Shown here: positions 51,827 through 62,260 of the stretch, one piece after another
How positions within the stretch are numbered: position 1 is the first letter of the stretch
Layout of the letters: each line of letters begins with the position of its first letter
Assembly (NCBI RefSeq): GCF_020615385.1
Contig: NZ_JAJAVB010000024.1
Coordinates: 1 to 64,000, forward strand
Direction of reading: 5' to 3'
Length of the DNA: 64,000 bases
From: Jiella soli
GTDB lineage: Bacteria > Pseudomonadota > Alphaproteobacteria > Rhizobiales > Rhizobiaceae
Made by a program: the position numbers and the translations under genes
The notes under the pieces: generated by a model
Told to the model about the DNA's origin: nothing
The model's input: the letters and a program-made list of their open reading frames with translations, nothing else
Databases searched by the model: none

Positions 51827-53485
51827 TTACGCGCCGGCGACAAAGACCGTCACCAGCGGCTTCTTGCCCCAGGCGTCATAGGCCGCGAACCGGACGGCGC
51901 GACGAACCGCCTCGCGCACGGTGTCGAGGTCCTTGCGCCGCTGCGGCGGCATGCTTTCGAAGGCCCCGATCGCGGCATCGATCAGGATATCCTCCATGTC
52001 GTCGCCCTCTTCGTCCTCCTGCGGAAGGCCAATCGCGACGATATCCGGGTCATCGCGAAGCGCGTGCTTCGCCGTCAGATGGATCATCACCGAGACGTGG
52101 CCGACGAAGGACAGCCGCCGGCGCTCCAGGATCCCCATCTCCTCGGCGGTGCCGATCAGACGGCCGTCCTTGTAGAGACGTCCGACCGGCACCTCGTCGA
52201 TGATCTCCGCCGGCCCCGGCCACAGTCGGATCACGCGGCCGTTGCGGGCGGCGACCACCTCCTTGACCCCCTGCTCCCTGGCAAGGGCGGCGTGCGCGAC
52301 GAGATGCGCCGTCTCACCATGGGCGGGCACCGAGATCTTCGGCCGCACCCAGTCGTACATCTGCCGCATCTCGTTGCGGCGCGGATGGCCGGAGACGTGG
52401 ACGAGCTTCTCGCCGTCTTCCAGCACCCTGACGCCGCGTTCGATCAGCGCGTTCTTGATCTCGATGATCGGCTTCTCATTGCCCGGGATCGAGCGCGAGG
52501 AGAAGATCACCATGTCGCCCTTGGACAAGCTCACGGCGGGATGCTCATCCCGCGACAGGCGCGCCAGCGCCGCGCGCGGCTCGCCCTGACTGCCGGTCAG
52601 GATGATCACCGCCTTTTCCGGCGGGATGTAGCCGAAGTCCTGTTCGCCAAGGAAGGGCGGCAGGCCTTCCATGTAGCCGAGCTCGGTCGCGACATCGACG
52701 ACCCGGCGCATCGACCGGCCCATCAGAAGCACCTGCCGATCCGCATCGCGCGCCGCTTCCGCAATCGAGCGGATGCGGCCGACATTGGAGGAGAAGGTGG
52801 TGACCGCGACGCGGCCGGGAGCCTCGCGGATGATCTCCGCCAGCGAGGCCGAGACCTCCGACTCGCTCGGGCTGATGCCTTCCCGCAGCGCATTGGTGGA
52901 ATCGCAGATCATCGCGACGACGCCCTCGTCGCCGATCTCGCGCAGCCGCCTCTCGTCCGTCGGCTCGCCCAGGGCCGGGGTTGCGTCGATCTTCCAGTCG
53001 CCGGTGTGGAGGACGGTGCCGGCCGGCGAGCGGATGGCCAGCGCCACTGGCTCGGGGATCGAATGGGTGACGTTGATCGCCTCGATCTCGAACGGTCCGA
53101 GCTTGAAGCGGTCGCCGGCCTTGAAGAGCTGCACCGGGATGTTCGGCGCGCCAGGCTCGCCCTCGCGCTTGGCGGCGAGCAGCGCCGCGGTGAAGGCGGT
53201 GGCGTAGACCGGAGCCTTCAGACGCGGCCACAGGTCGAGGAGCGCGCCGTAATGGTCCTCATGCGCATGGGTGATCACGATCCCCTTCAGCGCATGGCGC
53301 TCTTCCTCCAGGAAGCGGATGTCGGGGAAGACGAGATCAACCCCGGGCATTTCCGGCCCGGCAAACGAGACCCCGCAGTCGACGACGATCCATTCGCGAT
53401 CGTCCTCCGGCCCATAGCCGTAGAGGGCGAGATTCATTCCGATCTCGCCGATGCCGCCGAGCGGCACGAATTGAAGCTGGTTCAA
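51827..53485 (-). CDS. rnj: Ribonuclease J
   Basis: Metallo-beta-lactamase ribonuclease of 552 residues with 5'-exo and endo activity in RNA processing. It has the zinc motif ITHAHEDHYGAL, later ligands in VLHTGDWKID, the beta-CASP segment with SSNVGRIRSIAEA and TGSQGEPRAAL, and VSGHPRRNEM as the last histidine motif. Its C-terminal domain is shortened relative to Gram-positive RNase J, which fits alphaproteobacteria. birA lies 36 bases upstream. Confidence 0.95.
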   Translation of the reverse strand: MNQLQFVPLGGIGEIGMNLALYGYGPEDDREWIVVDCGVSFAGPEMPGVDLVFPDIRFLEEERHALKGIVITHAHEDHYGALLDLWPRLKAPVYATAFTAALLAAKREGEPGAPNIPVQLFKAGDRFKLGPFEIEAINVTHSIPEPVALAIRSPAGTVLHTGDWKIDATPALGEPTDERRLREIGDEGVVAMICDSTNALREGISPSESEVSASLAEIIREAPGRVAVTTFSSNVGRIRSIAEAARDADRQVLLMGRSMRRVVDVATELGYMEGLPPFLGEQDFGYIPPEKAVIILTGSQGEPRAALARLSRDEHPAVSLSKGDMVIFSSRSIPGNEKPIIEIKNALIERGVRVLEDGEKLVHVSGHPRRNEMRQMYDWVRPKISVPAHGETAHLVAHAALAREQGVKEVVAARNGRVIRLWPGPAEIIDEVPVGRLYKDGRLIGTAEEMGILERRRLSFVGHVSVMIHLTAKHALRDDPDIVAIGLPQEDEEGDDMEDILIDAAIGAFESMPPQRRKDLDTVREAVRRAVRFAAYDAWGKKPLVTVFVAGA

Positions 53486-53521
53486 ACTGTTTCTGTCTTT
53501 CCTGTCGTCGCCGCCGTCGCA

Positions 53522-54370
53522 CTAGGGACGGGCGCGCGTAGCCTCGTTCAATCTGCTCACATTCTTCATGTCTTCGGCCTCGCCGGATGCGGAAATGCCA
53601 GGCATCTCGCGCGCATCGGCGCCGAGGAAAAAAAGATCACCGGCCGCGATCGCAATCGTGCGGCCGTCGTCCTGCCGGAGGATCAGGCGGCCCTGCGGGT
53701 CCAACGCCTCGAAGCGGCCTTCGATGCTGCGGTCGGCCAGATTGACCCGGCACGGTTCGCCGAGCCCGACCGCAAGCGAAAGCCACTGGCGCCTGACCTC
53801 GCCGAAGCCCTCGCCCCGCCGGAACAGCGCGAAGGCCGCCTCGACGGCGCCGGCGACCGCGTCGAACACAATATCGAGTGGCCTCTCGGCCGCTTCAAGC
53901 TTCAGACTGGTGACGCCATAGGGCGCCTCAGTCGGAACATGGGCGACATTGACGCCGCAACCGACGACCACCGCCATTCGGCCATCGGGCAGCCGTTCGC
54001 TCTCGAGGAGAATGCCGACCGCCTTCTTGCCGCCGATCAAGACGTCGTTCGGCCATTTCACCACGGCCCGATCGGCGCGATCGCCGAGGAGCCGGGCAAG
54101 CCCGTCGCGGACCCCCAGCGAGGCGACCAGCGGCAAATTGCTCAGCTGATCGACAGGCGCGGGATCGACGACGAGCCACGACGCGTAGAGGTTTCCCGCT
54201 TCGGATACCCAGGCGCGCCCTCGCCGACCGCGACCTGCGGACTGGCGCTCGGCCGTTACCCAGAGCGGACCGGGATCGCCGGCCCGCGCGGCTTCGAGAG
54301 CCAGGGTATTGGTCGAGCCGACCTCGGCGAAGGCGAGCCGCCGGCGCTCTGTCTCGGGCGCCCGCGACAC
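53522..54370 (-). CDS. birA: Biotin--[acetyl-CoA-carboxylase] ligase
   Basis: Attaches biotin to carboxylase carrier proteins. The 282-residue product has the catalytic part only (no DNA-binding domain): EVGSTNTLALEAA, the biotinyl-AMP loop QSAGRGRRGRAW, VVKWPNDVLIGGKKAVGIL and VVVGCGVNV. The GTG start at 54370 lies just after the nuoN stop (54373) with no clear ribosome site, suggesting coupling with nuoN. The order nuoN-birA-rnj is conserved in Hyphomicrobiales. Confidence 0.93.
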   Translation of the reverse strand: MSRAPETERRRLAFAEVGSTNTLALEAARAGDPGPLWVTAERQSAGRGRRGRAWVSEAGNLYASWLVVDPAPVDQLSNLPLVASLGVRDGLARLLGDRADRAVVKWPNDVLIGGKKAVGILLESERLPDGRMAVVVGCGVNVAHVPTEAPYGVTSLKLEAAERPLDIVFDAVAGAVEAAFALFRRGEGFGEVRRQWLSLAVGLGEPCRVNLADRSIEGRFEALDPQGRLILRQDDGRTIAIAAGDLFFLGADAREMPGISASGEAEDMKNVSRLNEATRARP

Positions 54371-54372
54371 GA

Positions 54373-55815
54373 TCAGAAGAAGGTCTTGGCCGCAGCCTCG
54401 GCCGCCGTGAAGATGGGCCCGCCGACGAAGAGGTAGACCGGGAAGACGAAGAGCCCGGCCACCCAAAGAACGGCCTTGAGCTCCATCGCCATAGGCACGA
54501 ATTCGTGCGTCGGCTCGTCGAACCACATCACCTTGATGATCCGCAGATAGTAGTAGAGCCCGACCACCGAGGCGAGAACGCCGATGACGGCGAGTGCGTA
54601 GAGCTGAGCCTGCACAGCCGCCATGAACACGAAATACTTGGCGAAGAAGCCGGCGAGCGGCGGGAGGCCGGCGAGCGACAGCATCAGGATGGTCAGGAAC
54701 ACCGCCATCGCCGGATTCGTCTTCGACAGGCCGGCGAGATCGTCGATCTCCTCGACCACGCCGTCCTTCAGGCGCATGGCGAGGATGACCGCGAAGGTGC
54801 CGAGCGTCATGGCGAGATAGACCGCCATGTAGAGCGCGACGCCGCGAACGCCCTCGACGCTTGCCGCGGCCAGCCCGACCAGCGCGTATCCCATATGGGC
54901 GATCGAGGAATAGGCCATCAGCCGCTTGATCTTCCTCTGCCCGATCGCGGCAAAGGCCCCGAACACCATCGAGGCGATGGAAATGAAGACGATGACCTGC
55001 TGCCAGTCGACGGCGAGCGGCTCAAACCCCTGCACCGTGAATCGGACCAGCAGGGCCATCGCGGCAACCTTCGGAGCACCGGCCATGAAGGCGGTGATCG
55101 GCGTCGGAGCACCCTCGTAGACATCCGGGGTCCACATGTGGAACGGGACGGCCGAGATCTTGAAGGCGAGGCCGGCGAGCACGAAGACGATGCCGACGAC
55201 GAGCCCCAGCGAGCGGCCGCTCACCGCGACATGCGCGGCGATCGCGTCGAACTCGATCTGGCCGGTGAAGCCGTAGACCATAGAGGCGCCGTAGAGCAGC
55301 ATTCCCGATGAAAGCGCGCCCAGCACGAAATATTTCAGGCCGGCCTCGGTGGAGCGCACCGAATCCCGGTTGATCGCCGCCAGGACGTAGATCGCCAGAG
55401 ATTGCAGCTCCAGGCCCAGATAGAGCGTGATCATGTCGCCCGCCGAGACCATCATCATCATGCCGGTCGTCGACAGGACGATGAGGACCGGGAACTCGAA
55501 CCGGTTGAACCGTTCGCTCTCGGCATAGCCCACCGACATGATCACCGCCGCGGCGGACCCGATCAGCACCAGCACCTTCATGAAGCCCGCGAAGGGATCG
55601 AGCAGGAACGAGCCGCCGAAGGCGATGCCATAGGGCGTGACGAGGACCAGCCAGAGTCCGGCGATGATGATCAGGGCGACCGAGAGGCCGGTGACGGTCT
55701 GGGCACTGCGCTCCCCGGTGAAGACGCCGATCATCAGGAGCACCATCGCGCCGACGGCCATGATCAGCTCCGGCGCGACGATCGGGAGGCTGTGGGCGAC
55801 CATTTCCGAAAACAT
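54373..55815 (-). CDS. nuoN: NADH-quinone oxidoreductase subunit N
   Basis: Membrane antiporter-like subunit of complex I, 480 residues and about 14 helices, with [15 protein letters not shown] and the conserved [16 protein letters not shown] and [19 protein letters not shown]. It contributes to proton pumping. ATG 55815 is preceded by GGAAGG at 11 bases. The same frame remains open far upstream through nuoM, but that part has no homology. It lies 20 bases after nuoM. Confidence 0.96.
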   Translation of the reverse strand: MFSEMVAHSLPIVAPELIMAVGAMVLLMIGVFTGERSAQTVTGLSVALIIIAGLWLVLVTPYGIAFGGSFLLDPFAGFMKVLVLIGSAAAVIMSVGYAESERFNRFEFPVLIVLSTTGMMMMVSAGDMITLYLGLELQSLAIYVLAAINRDSVRSTEAGLKYFVLGALSSGMLLYGASMVYGFTGQIEFDAIAAHVAVSGRSLGLVVGIVFVLAGLAFKISAVPFHMWTPDVYEGAPTPITAFMAGAPKVAAMALLVRFTVQGFEPLAVDWQQVIVFISIASMVFGAFAAIGQRKIKRLMAYSSIAHMGYALVGLAAASVEGVRGVALYMAVYLAMTLGTFAVILAMRLKDGVVEEIDDLAGLSKTNPAMAVFLTILMLSLAGLPPLAGFFAKYFVFMAAVQAQLYALAVIGVLASVVGLYYYLRIIKVMWFDEPTHEFVPMAMELKAVLWVAGLFVFPVYLFVGGPIFTAAEAAAKTFF

Positions 55816-55835
55816 GGGCGTGTGAGCCTTCCGCG

Positions 55836-57344
55836 TTACTGCAGGCCGGCGACGGACGGAGCCGTCTCGAGCGCTGCGCTGTAGCTGTTGACGAGCGTTT
55901 CGACCGAGGCTGCCGTCACGTTGAAGACGGGCATCGGGTAAACGCCGAAGAAGATGACGAGGACGACCAGCGGGTAGAGAAGGAGCTTCTCGCGGCCGGA
56001 CAGGTCGAGGATCTGGCGGAGGCTCTCCTTCTCCAGCGCGCCGAAGATCACGCGGCGATAGAGCCAGAGCGCGTAGCACGCGGACAGGATGACGCCGGTC
56101 GTCGCGAAGATCGCCACCCAGGTATTGACCTGGAAGACGGCGAGCAACGTCAGGAACTCGCCGACGAACCCGGACGTACCGGGAAGCCCAACATTCGCCA
56201 TGGTGAAGATCAGCATCACCACCGCATAGTGCGGCATGCGGTTCACCAGGCCGCCATAGGCGGCGATGTCGCGGGTATGCATGCGGTCGTAGACGACGCC
56301 GACGCAGAGGAAGAGCGCGCCCGAGACGAGACCGTGCGACAGCATCTGGAAGATCGCGCCCTGCACGCCCTGCTGGTTCGCCGTAAAGATGCCCATGGTG
56401 ACGAACCCCATATGGGCGACGGACGAATAGGCGATCAGCTTCTTGATGTCCTCCTGCATCAGCGCGACCAGCGAGGTGTAGATGATCGCGACGACCGACA
56501 GCGTATAGACCAGCGGCGCGAAATCGGCCGAGGCGAGCGGGAACATCGGCAGCGAGAAGCGCAGGAAGCCGTAACCGCCGAGCTTCAGGAGGATGCCGGC
56601 GAGGATGACGGACCCGGCGGTCGGTGCCTCGACGTGAGCGTCCGGAAGCCAGGTGTGGACCGGCCACATCGGCATCTTCACCGCGAAGCTGGCGAAGAAG
56701 GCGAACCACAGCCAGGGCTGCATCGATGCGGGGAACTTGTGCTGCAGAAGCTCCGGAATCGAGGTCGTGCCGGCGTTCCAGTACATCGCCATGATGGCGA
56801 CAAGCATCAGCACCGAACCGAGGAAGGTGTAGAGGAAGAACTTGTAGCTCGCATAGATGCGGCGCTTGCCGCCCCACACGCCGATGATCAGGAACATCGG
56901 GATGAGACCGCCCTCGAAGAAGACGTAGAAGAGGACGAGGTCGAGCGAGCAGAAGACGCCGGTTACCAGCGTCTCCAGGACGAGGAAGGCGATCATGTAG
57001 TCCTTCACCCGCACCTTCACGGTCTCGAAGCTCGCCAGGATGCAGATCGGCATGAGGAAGGTATTCAGGATGACGAACAGCATGGAGATGCCGTCGACGC
57101 CCATATGGTAGGTGATGCCGGTGCCGAGCCAGTCGGTCTGCTCGACCATCTGGAAGCCGGGATTGGACGGATCGAAGTCGATCCAGATCCACAGGGACAG
57201 GATGAAGGTGAAGACCGTCGTCAGCAGCGCGACATTGCGGACATTGCGCCGGGCGAGCTCGTTGTCGTCCTTGATGAACAGGATCAGGAGCGCGCCGACC
57301 AGGGGCAGGAAGGTGACGGTCGAAAGGATCGGCCAGCCGGTCAT
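55836..57344 (-). CDS. nuoM: NADH-quinone oxidoreductase subunit M
   Basis: Antiporter-like proton-pumping subunit of complex I, 502 residues and about 14 helices. It has the family glutamate region [20 protein letters not shown], the [17 protein letters not shown]-like segment (here [20 protein letters not shown]) and lysines in the ion path ([15 protein letters not shown]). Its ATG overlaps the nuoL stop by one base. Confidence 0.96.
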   Translation of the reverse strand: MTGWPILSTVTFLPLVGALLILFIKDDNELARRNVRNVALLTTVFTFILSLWIWIDFDPSNPGFQMVEQTDWLGTGITYHMGVDGISMLFVILNTFLMPICILASFETVKVRVKDYMIAFLVLETLVTGVFCSLDLVLFYVFFEGGLIPMFLIIGVWGGKRRIYASYKFFLYTFLGSVLMLVAIMAMYWNAGTTSIPELLQHKFPASMQPWLWFAFFASFAVKMPMWPVHTWLPDAHVEAPTAGSVILAGILLKLGGYGFLRFSLPMFPLASADFAPLVYTLSVVAIIYTSLVALMQEDIKKLIAYSSVAHMGFVTMGIFTANQQGVQGAIFQMLSHGLVSGALFLCVGVVYDRMHTRDIAAYGGLVNRMPHYAVVMLIFTMANVGLPGTSGFVGEFLTLLAVFQVNTWVAIFATTGVILSACYALWLYRRVIFGALEKESLRQILDLSGREKLLLYPLVVLVIFFGVYPMPVFNVTAASVETLVNSYSAALETAPSVAGLQ

Positions 57345-59362
57345 CAGTACGCTCCCCCGAGCATGGTCCAGGTGACCAGCGCCGCGACACCGATCAGCAT
57401 GGCGAAGGCATAGTGGTAGAGATAGCCGCTCTGGAGCTTCACCACGCGGCCGGTGACGTCCATCACGCGGGCCGAGATGCCGTCCGGGCCGAGCCCGTCG
57501 ATCACCCGACCGTCACCGGTCTTCCACAGGAAGCGCCCGATCCGCTTGGCATTCCTGACGAACACGACGTCGTAGAGCTCGTCGAAGTACCACTTGTTCA
57601 GGAGGAACTTGTAGAGGCCGCGATGACGCTTCGCGAGGTCCTTCGGCGTCGACGGCGAACGGACGTAGAAGACATAGGCGATGATGAAGCCGATGATCAT
57701 GCACACCGTCGGCAGGAAGGCGATCCAGAACGGGATCGAATGCATCTCGTGGAGGACGTGGTTGGCGACGCCCGTGTAGAGCGCCGAATGCCAGAACTCC
57801 CCGTAGCCCTCGCCGATGAACGCGCCCTCGAAGAGGAAGCCGGCCAGGAGCGCTCCCGCCGAAAGGACGAAGAGCGGCACCAGCATGACCATCGGCGATT
57901 CATGGACATGGTGCATCACGTCGGCCGAGGCGCGCGGCTTGCCGTGGAAGGTCATGAAGATCAAGCGCCAGGAATAGAAGCTGGTCAGAAGCGCGGCCAG
58001 AACCGTCAGGCCCCAGCCATAGGCGGCGAAGGGATTCTGCCCGACGAAGGCAGCTTCGATGATCGCGTCCTTGGAGAAGTAGCCGGCGGTGAACGGGAAG
58101 CCGGTCAGCGCCAGCGTGCCGATGACCATGCACCAGTAGGTGATGGGGATGTGGTTCTTCAGCCCACCCATGCGCCGCATGTCCTGCTCGTCCGAGACGG
58201 CGTGGATGACGGAGCCGGCGCCGAGGAACAAGAGCGCCTTGAAGAAGGCATGGGTGAACAGGTGGAAGATCGCCGCGCCATAGGCGCCGACGCCGAGCGC
58301 GACGAACATGTAGCCGAGCTGCGAGCAGGTCGAATAGGCGATGACGCGCTTGATGTCGTTCTGGACCAGGCCGATCGTCGCGGCGAAGAAGGCCGTCGTC
58401 GCGCCGATGAAGGTGACGAAGGTCAGCGCCGAAGGCGAGAGCTCGAAGATCGGCGACATGCGCGCCAGCATGAAGACGCCGGCCGTCACCATGGTCGCCG
58501 CGTGGATCAGCGCGGAGACCGGGGTCGGGCCCTCCATGGCGTCCGGCAGCCAGGTGTGGAGGCCGATCTGCGCCGACTTGCCCATCGCTCCCATGAACAG
58601 GAGCAGGCAGACGACAGTGAGCGCACCGCCCATGGTCAGCGCGTAGCCGGCGAAGGTCAGCACGGTGTCGGTCATCGCGGTGGATGTCGCGGCAGCCACG
58701 GCCTCACCCGCCGCCTCCGCATGCGCACCGGACCCGATCTGCGCGGCGACGTCCGCGGCGCCCGCGAAGATCGTGTCGAGATTGACCGAGCCGAACAGGA
58801 CGAACACGCCGAAGATGCCGAGCGCAAAGCCGAAATCACCGACGCGGTTGACGATGAAGGCCTTCATCGCCGCCGCGTTGGCCGACGGCTTTTTGTACCA
58901 GAAGCCGATCAGCAGATAGGAGGCGAGACCGACGCCTTCCCAGCCGAAGAACATCTGCACGAGATTGTTCGATGTCACCAGCATCAGCATGGCGAAGGTG
59001 AATAGCGACAGATAGGCGAAGAAGCGCGGCCGATGCGGATCGTGGTGCATGTAGCCGATCGAATAGACATGCACGAGCGCCGACACGGTGTTGACGACGA
59101 CCAGCATGACCAGCGTCAGCCGGTCGATCCTAAGCGACCAGGCGACGTCGAGTCCGCCGGACTGCATCCAGTGCAGGAGCGTCACCCGGACCGTCTCCCC
59201 CTCGCCGAAGCCGAAGGAGATGAAGGCGATCCAGGACAGGATCGCGGCCAGGATCAGGAAGCCGGAGGTCGTATATTCGCAAGCCTTGGCGCCGATGGAC
59301 TTGCCGAACAGGCCTGCGATCAGGAAGCCGGCGAGCGGCAGGAGGACGATGATCGGATACAC
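57344..59362 (-). CDS. nuoL: NADH-quinone oxidoreductase subunit L
   Basis: Largest antiporter-like subunit of complex I, 672 residues and about 16 helices with the long lateral C-terminal helix near the end. It shows [38 protein letters not shown] and [15 protein letters not shown]. An alanine-rich insertion near residues 205-230 ([17 protein letters not shown]) lies in a loop. nuoK is 5 bases upstream. Confidence 0.96.
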   Translation of the reverse strand: MYPIIVLLPLAGFLIAGLFGKSIGAKACEYTTSGFLILAAILSWIAFISFGFGEGETVRVTLLHWMQSGGLDVAWSLRIDRLTLVMLVVVNTVSALVHVYSIGYMHHDPHRPRFFAYLSLFTFAMLMLVTSNNLVQMFFGWEGVGLASYLLIGFWYKKPSANAAAMKAFIVNRVGDFGFALGIFGVFVLFGSVNLDTIFAGAADVAAQIGSGAHAEAAGEAVAAATSTAMTDTVLTFAGYALTMGGALTVVCLLLFMGAMGKSAQIGLHTWLPDAMEGPTPVSALIHAATMVTAGVFMLARMSPIFELSPSALTFVTFIGATTAFFAATIGLVQNDIKRVIAYSTCSQLGYMFVALGVGAYGAAIFHLFTHAFFKALLFLGAGSVIHAVSDEQDMRRMGGLKNHIPITYWCMVIGTLALTGFPFTAGYFSKDAIIEAAFVGQNPFAAYGWGLTVLAALLTSFYSWRLIFMTFHGKPRASADVMHHVHESPMVMLVPLFVLSAGALLAGFLFEGAFIGEGYGEFWHSALYTGVANHVLHEMHSIPFWIAFLPTVCMIIGFIIAYVFYVRSPSTPKDLAKRHRGLYKFLLNKWYFDELYDVVFVRNAKRIGRFLWKTGDGRVIDGLGPDGISARVMDVTGRVVKLQSGYLYHYAFAMLIGVAALVTWTMLGGAY

Positions 59363-59367
59363 CGCGA

Positions 59368-59676
59368 TCAGCCTTTCATCGTGTTGACGTCGTCGACGGC
59401 GATCGAGCCGCGATTACGGAAGAAGACGACGAGAATGGCGAGGCCGATCGCCGCCTCGGCGGCAGCCACCGTCAGGATGAAGAGCGCGAAGATCTGCCCG
59501 ACGAGATCGTTCAGGAAGGCAGAGAACGCCACCATGTTGATGTTCACGGCGAGCAGGATCAGCTCCACCGACATCAGGATGGTGATGATGTTCTTGCGGT
59601 TCATGAAGATGCCGAAGACGCCGGTGACGAACAAGATCGCCGCGACGGTCAGATAGTGGCCGAGACCGACTTCCAT
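59368..59676 (-). CDS. nuoK: NADH-quinone oxidoreductase subunit K
   Basis: Complex I membrane subunit of 102 residues with three helices. The conserved glutamates of the proton path are in [14 protein letters not shown] and [16 protein letters not shown] 59676 gives the standard length; upstream frame is part of the nuoJ gap. It is in the nuoJ-K-L-M-N series. Confidence 0.95.
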   Translation of the reverse strand: MEVGLGHYLTVAAILFVTGVFGIFMNRKNIITILMSVELILLAVNINMVAFSAFLNDLVGQIFALFILTVAAAEAAIGLAILVVFFRNRGSIAVDDVNTMKG

Positions 59677-59707
59677 ACCGATTGTTCCTTTCGCCCCCAA
59701 ATTGTCC

Positions 59708-60325
59708 CTAGATGCCCTTGCCGCTCTCGACCTTGCGGACCTCGATCGCGGTCGCAGGATTGCGAGCAACCTGGCGCGGGATCGACTGGCGCTTGAGCCC
59801 TTCCTTATGGCGCAGCGTCAGGACGATCGCCCCGATCATCGCCACGAACAGGATCAGCCCGGCGAGCTGGAAGAACAGGATGTAGCGGGTGTAGAGCACG
59901 CTTCCGAGCGCCCGGATGTTCGACATCTCGGCCAGAGGCGGCATCGGCAGGGCCGTGCCCGCGGAGAGCTGCGGGTCGTAGTAATTGCCGGTCACCGCGA
60001 TGATCAGCTCGGCCAGGAGCACGAGACCGATGATCGCGCCGATCGGCGCGTATTCCAGCGCCCCCTGCTTCACACGTCCGAAGTCGAGATCGAGCATCAT
60101 GACGACGAAGAGGAACAGGATCGCCACGGCGCCGACATAGACGACGACCAGGATCAGCGCGAGGAACTCGGCGCCAGCCAGCAGGAACAATCCCGCGGCG
60201 GCCACGAAGGTCAGGATCAGGAAGAGGACCGAATGGACGGGGTTCTTCGAGAACACGACCCCGAGCGCCGATCCAACAGCGATCAAGGCGAAGATGTAGA
60301 AGAAAAGTGCCTGAAGGCCCAGCAT
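59708..60325 (-). CDS. nuoJ: NADH-quinone oxidoreductase subunit J
   Basis: Complex I membrane subunit of 205 residues with five helices, including the conserved [23 protein letters not shown] 60325 follows GGGAGCCCGAGG. The charged C-terminal tail ([13 protein letters not shown] onwards) is usual for alphaproteobacteria. A 120-base gap, with no recognisable gene, separates it from nuoI. Confidence 0.95.
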   Translation of the reverse strand: MLGLQALFFYIFALIAVGSALGVVFSKNPVHSVLFLILTFVAAAGLFLLAGAEFLALILVVVYVGAVAILFLFVVMMLDLDFGRVKQGALEYAPIGAIIGLVLLAELIIAVTGNYYDPQLSAGTALPMPPLAEMSNIRALGSVLYTRYILFFQLAGLILFVAMIGAIVLTLRHKEGLKRQSIPRQVARNPATAIEVRKVESGKGI

Positions 60326-60445
60326 CCTCGGGCTCCCTTGGTGGTCTTTCAAAGCGCGGCCGAGCGGCCGTGCCGATGTCTCGTTCGATACGGCCGGAAT
60401 GCACCGGAAGCGGCGACGGGAGAGTCGCCCGCCTCGCCCGTCCGC

Positions 60446-60937
60446 TTATCGGTACGGCGCGTCCAGCGCAATGTTGCGCGCGATCTCACGCTCCCAGCGA
60501 TCGCCGTTCGCGAGGAGCTTTTCCTTGTCGTAGTAGAGCTCTTCGCGGGTCTCGGTGGAGAACTCGAAGTTCGGGCCCTCGACGATCGCATCGACTGGGC
60601 AGGCTTCCTGGCAGAAGCCGCAATAGATGCACTTCACCATGTCGATGTCGTAGCGCACCGTGCGGCGGGTGCCGTCGTTGCGACGCGGTCCCGCCTCGAT
60701 GGTGATCGCCTGAGCCGGGCAGATCGCCTCGCAGAGCTTGCAGGCGATGCAGCGCTCCTGGCCGTTGGGATAACGGCGCAGCGCATGTTCCCCGCGGAAA
60801 CGCGGCGACACCGGCCCCTTCTCGAAGGGATAGTTCACCGTCGCCTTCGGCTTGAAGAAGTAGCGCATCGACAGGCCGAAGGCCTTTGCGAACTCGACGA
60901 GGAACAGCGATCGTACGGTTTGAGCAATAGCGGACAT
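60446..60937 (-). CDS. nuoI: NADH-quinone oxidoreductase subunit I
   Basis: Peripheral-arm subunit of 163 residues that carries two 4Fe-4S clusters (N6a and N6b): [15 protein letters not shown] and [15 protein letters not shown]. It starts with a membrane-associated helix and [12 protein letters not shown]. It receives electrons from NuoG-side clusters and passes them toward NuoB. A 70-residue membrane-protein gene separates it from nuoH. Confidence 0.96.
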   Translation of the reverse strand: MSAIAQTVRSLFLVEFAKAFGLSMRYFFKPKATVNYPFEKGPVSPRFRGEHALRRYPNGQERCIACKLCEAICPAQAITIEAGPRRNDGTRRTVRYDIDMVKCIYCGFCQEACPVDAIVEGPNFEFSTETREELYYDKEKLLANGDRWEREIARNIALDAPYR

Positions 60938-60955
60938 GGAACTCAGGCCTCCATT

Positions 60956-61168
60956 CTACGAGGCGGCGACGATTGGCCCGACGAACCAGCCGACGACGGG
61001 AAAGAAGATCAGCTGCGAGAAGCGGGCAACGTTCAGGGCGACACCGGCACCCAGGCGCTCGGACGGTTTTTCCCGAGCGATCCGCTGGCGCAGATAGCCG
61101 ATCAAGACGAAGTCGGCGATGCCGACGATCAGACCGACCAGTGCGCCGATGAATGCCGGGTCGCTCAT
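60956..61168 (-). CDS. 70-residue membrane protein inside the nuo operon
   Basis: Not a known complex I core subunit. It has two hydrophobic segments, [19 protein letters not shown] and [18 protein letters not shown], joined by a basic loop with [12 protein letters not shown]. Its ATG overlaps the nuoH stop by 4 bases (ATGA), and nuoI starts 18 bases later, so it must be made together with complex I. It could be an accessory or assembly protein for the membrane arm, or simply a passenger gene. Confidence 0.7.
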   Translation of the reverse strand: MSDPAFIGALVGLIVGIADFVLIGYLRQRIAREKPSERLGAGVALNVARFSQLIFFPVVGWFVGPIVAAS

Positions 61169-62247
61169 GCACCGCCCGCGGCGACCAGGGCAGCCGCCCC
61201 AACGCCGCCCCAGCCGGTCACTTGCAGGACGAAGGCCACGATGACGACCATGGCGAGGGAGATCGGCAGGAACACCTTCCAGCCCAGCCGCATCAGCTGG
61301 TCATAGCGGTAGCGCGGCACGAAGGCCTTCACCATCGCGAACATGAAGAAGCACAGGCCGACCTTCAGCAGGAACCAGATGATTCCCGGCACCCAGGTAA
61401 AGGGCACGAAGTCGAAGGGCGGCAGCCATCCGCCCATGAAGAGTATGGTCATCAGGCAGCACATCAGGGTGATGGCCGCATACTCGCCGAGCATGAACAT
61501 CATGTAGGGGGTCGAGCCGTATTCGACCATGAAGCCGGCTACGAGCTCGGATTCGGCTTCCGGCAGATCGAAGGGCGGCCGGTTGGTCTCCGCGAGCGCC
61601 GAGATGAAGAACACCACGAACATCGGGAACAGGCCGAGCCAGTGCCAGTCGAGGAAGGTCGAGGGCAGGCCGAGCATCGTCCCGAGGCCGGTATACTGGG
61701 CGAGCACGATGTCGGTGAGGTTCAACGAGCCGACGCAGAGAAGGACGGTAACGATGACGAAGCCGATCGACACCTCGTAGGAGACCATCTGCGCGGCCGA
61801 GCGGAGCGCGCCGAGAAAGGCGTATTTCGAGTTCGACGCCCAGCCGCCCATGATCACGCCATAGACCTCCAGCGAGGAGATCGCGAAGACGTAGAGGATG
61901 CCGATATTGATGTTGGCGATCACCCAGCCGAAGGACACCGGAATGACGGCGAACGTCGCGAGCGCCAGCGTCACCGAGACCAGCGGCGCCAGGAGGAACA
62001 CGATTTTGTCGGAGCTGGCCGGGACCACCGGCTCCTTCAGCACGAACTTCAAGAGATCGGCGAAGGACTGGAACAGGCCGAAGGGACCGACGACGTTCGG
62101 CCCGCGCCTCAGCTGCACAGCCGCCCAGATCTTCCGGTCCGCCAGGAGGATGTAGGCGATCAGGACGAGCAGAACGACCAGGTAGAGGACACTCTGGCCG
62201 AGGATCAGCAGGCCCGGCCAGACATAGATCGAGAAGAAATCCGCCAC
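61165..62247 (-). CDS. nuoH: NADH-quinone oxidoreductase subunit H
   Basis: Complex I membrane subunit of 360 residues and eight helices that forms the quinone channel with NuoB/D. Conserved segments include [41 protein letters not shown] and [10 protein letters not shown]-like ([16 protein letters not shown]). It lies 13 bases after nuoG and overlaps the small membrane-protein gene. Confidence 0.96.
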   Translation of the reverse strand: MADFFSIYVWPGLLILGQSVLYLVVLLVLIAYILLADRKIWAAVQLRRGPNVVGPFGLFQSFADLLKFVLKEPVVPASSDKIVFLLAPLVSVTLALATFAVIPVSFGWVIANINIGILYVFAISSLEVYGVIMGGWASNSKYAFLGALRSAAQMVSYEVSIGFVIVTVLLCVGSLNLTDIVLAQYTGLGTMLGLPSTFLDWHWLGLFPMFVVFFISALAETNRPPFDLPEAESELVAGFMVEYGSTPYMMFMLGEYAAITLMCCLMTILFMGGWLPPFDFVPFTWVPGIIWFLLKVGLCFFMFAMVKAFVPRYRYDQLMRLGWKVFLPISLAMVVIVAFVLQVTGWGGVGAAALVAAGGA

Positions 62248-62260
62248 GTTACGCCGTTCC

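Noticed and set aside
55816-57390. The nuoN frame stays open for over 500 more codons upstream, inside nuoM on the same strand.
   Set aside because: The added part has Arg/His-rich composition with no homology and overlaps a clearly real gene; it is a high-GC artefact. NuoN starts at 55815.
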